Assembly (NCBI GenBank): GCA_030040815.1
Contig: JASHSZ010000196.1
Location: forward strand, 1-6,927
Reading direction: 5' to 3'
Source of the DNA: Streptosporangiaceae bacterium
GTDB taxonomy: Bacteria; Actinomycetota; Actinomycetes; Streptosporangiales; Streptosporangiaceae
Length of the DNA: 6,927 nt
Positions 5,936-6,927 of the stretch are shown piece by piece. Below the pieces are notes generated by a model. It searched no databases. It saw only the letters and a list, made by a program, of their open reading frames with translations, and had not been told where the DNA came from. Position 1 is the stretch's first letter; every line of letters begins with the position of its first letter. The position numbers and the translations under genes are program-made.

Positions 5936-6927
5936 TCGCGATCAGGCCGGCCGGCGATGCGGCGCTGCTGCTGGAAGCCACGGCGGGCGATACCGATCGG
6001 GAGGGGAACGGGGCCGCTCGCCTCGCAGCCGCGATCAGGGCCGCTGCGCTGCCGGGCGTGGTCGACGTCGTGCCCGGCGCAGCCACCGTGCTGGTCAGCT
6101 ATCAGCCGGGTAGCTGGGACGCCGCCGACCTGGCCAGCCGGCTGCGGGACCTGGCCAGCGCGCGCGGGCCTGCGCTGCCCGCCGCCAAGCAGCCCGACCT
6201 GGTGATCCCTGTCGTCTACGACGGGCCCGACCTGGGGAAGGTGGCGGCGGTCACCGGACTCAGTGACATGGAGGTGATCGCCCGGCACGCGGCGGCCCAC
6301 TACCGGGTCGGCTGGCTGGGTTTCTCGCCCGGCTTCGGCTACCTCACCGGGCTGGATCCGGCGCTGGCGGCGGTGCCGAGGCGGGCCAGCCCGCGGGTAT
6401 CGGTGCCGGCCGGGTCCGTCGCCATCGCCGGCGGGCTTGCCGCGGTGTACCCGGCCGCGTCCCCCGGTGGCTGGCAGCTGATCGGCCGCACCAGCCGTGT
6501 GCTCTGGGATCCCGGCCAGGACCCGCCGGCGCTGCTCGCGCCGGCCCGCCACGTCCGGTTCCGGGTCGTCGACCGGCTGCCGCCGACCCCACCCGCGCCG
6601 GACAGTGTGTCCAGCGCAGTCGGCGGCGAGGCGATCGAGGTGCTGCGCCCGGGCTTGCTCACGACGGTTCAGGACCTCGGTCGGCCCGGTCTGGCGCACC
6701 TCGGGGTGCCGCACAGCGGCGCTGCCGACCCGGCGAGCCTGCGCCGGGCCAACCGGCTCGTCGGCAACCCGGACGACGCGGCCGGGCTCGAGGTGACGCT
6801 GGGCAGGCTAGCGATCCGGTTCGATGACGCCGCGGTCGTCGCGGTGGCCGGGGCGCCCGCGCCGCTGACGCTGACCGGGAGCGATGCGGCGGCCGTCGGC
6901 AACCGGGCGGGCGGCCACGACATCGGC
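5932..6927 (+). CDS. pxpBC: PxpB-PxpC fusion (5-oxoprolinase subunits B and C; KipI-KipA type), cut by the right edge
   Basis: One uninterrupted frame runs from GTG 5932 for 332 codons to the window end. Residues 1 to about 216 are PxpB/KipI-like: VVDVVPGAATVLVSY (43-57), IPVVYDGPDL (92-101), GFSPGFGYL (130-138), PRRASPR (149-155), VPAGSVAIAG (158-167) and SPGGWQLIGRT (177-187). A Pro/Ser/Gly-rich linker (about 217-232) leads into PxpC/KipA: IEVLRPG (235-241), TTVQDLGRPG (244-253), GVPHSGAADP (258-267), ANRLVGN (273-279) and LEVTLG (286-291). PxpC usually has about 300 residues, so roughly two thirds of it lies beyond the edge. The start overlaps the pxpA stop (GTGA). B and C subunits act together with PxpA in ATP-dependent opening of 5-oxoproline. 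Fused forms are often labelled 5-oxoprolinase/urea amidolyase family or carboxyltransferase-domain proteins. Next to pxpA, the 5-oxoprolinase role is far more likely than urea breakdown. Confidence 0.93.
   Translation, partial: MIAIRPAGDAALLLEATAGDTDREGNGAARLAAAIRAAALPGVVDVVPGAATVLVSYQPGSWDAADLASRLRDLASARGPALPAAKQPDLVIPVVYDGPDLGKVAAVTGLSDMEVIARHAAAHYRVGWLGFSPGFGYLTGLDPALAAVPRRASPRVSVPAGSVAIAGGLAAVYPAASPGGWQLIGRTSRVLWDPGQDPPALLAPARHVRFRVVDRLPPTPPAPDSVSSAVGGEAIEVLRPGLLTTVQDLGRPGLAHLGVPHSGAADPASLRRANRLVGNPDDAAGLEVTLGRLAIRFDDAAVVAVAGAPAPLTLTGSDAAAVGNRAGGHDIG

Noticed and set aside
5686..6714. Minus-strand frame of 342 codons opposite pxpA and pxpBC
   Set aside because: The plus strand here encodes clear PxpA, PxpB and PxpC motifs. 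The antisense frame is a GC-rich shadow with a composition dominated by Arg, Gly, Ala and Pro.
5932..6927. Urea amidolyase or allophanate hydrolase assignment for the fused protein
   Set aside because: KipI/KipA-type domains are related to those enzymes, but the coupled pxpA gene and the full set of PxpB motifs point to 5-oxoprolinase.
1..6927. CRISPR arrays, insertion sequences, phage or defence genes
   Set aside because: No direct-repeat array, transposase, terminal inverted repeats or known defence domain was seen in any frame; the content is metabolic and transport.

Overview
The window is strongly GC-rich. Its coding frames use almost only G or C at third codon positions, start codons are often GTG, and neighbouring genes overlap by 4 nt. 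This fits a high-GC actinomycete (Actinomycetota); I cannot place it more finely from sequence alone. Every gene looks chromosomal and metabolic. I see no rRNA, tRNA, insertion sequence, integrase or CRISPR array.

Left half, minus strand (about 1-3021): the start of an oligopeptide/dipeptide-type (Opp/Dpp, nickel/peptide) ABC importer operon, read leftward. In order of transcription it has a large substrate-binding lipoprotein (1099-3021), a 58-nt gap with a short perfect hairpin, a DppB-type permease (126-1040), and, overlapping it by an ATGA junction, the first 43 codons of the next gene. By position that gene is the DppC-type partner permease, and it runs off the left edge. The ATPase genes are expected beyond that edge.

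Middle (3022-3428): about 400 nt of non-coding DNA between divergent operons. It holds several perfect inverted repeats, including an 8-bp repeat with 24-nt spacing and a 63-nt element with an 8-bp outer stem enclosing smaller hairpins. It also holds a good -10-like hexamer facing right, with an imperfect palindrome just downstream. It probably carries the promoters and operators of both operons.

Right half, plus strand (3429-6927): a tightly coupled operon of three genes. The first encodes an unrecognised protein of about 581 residues with an HExxH sequence near its C-terminus. The second is pxpA (LamB/YcsF family), and the third is a single long frame, open at the right edge, that fuses PxpB (KipI-like) to PxpC (KipA-like). 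Both junctions are GTGA overlaps. PxpA, PxpB and PxpC together form the prokaryotic ATP-dependent 5-oxoprolinase, which opens 5-oxoproline (pyroglutamate) to glutamate. The divergent peptide importer could supply peptides or pyroglutamyl compounds to this enzyme, but that link rests only on gene position. The least explained parts of the window are the unknown first gene of the 5-oxoprolinase operon and the structured intergenic region.
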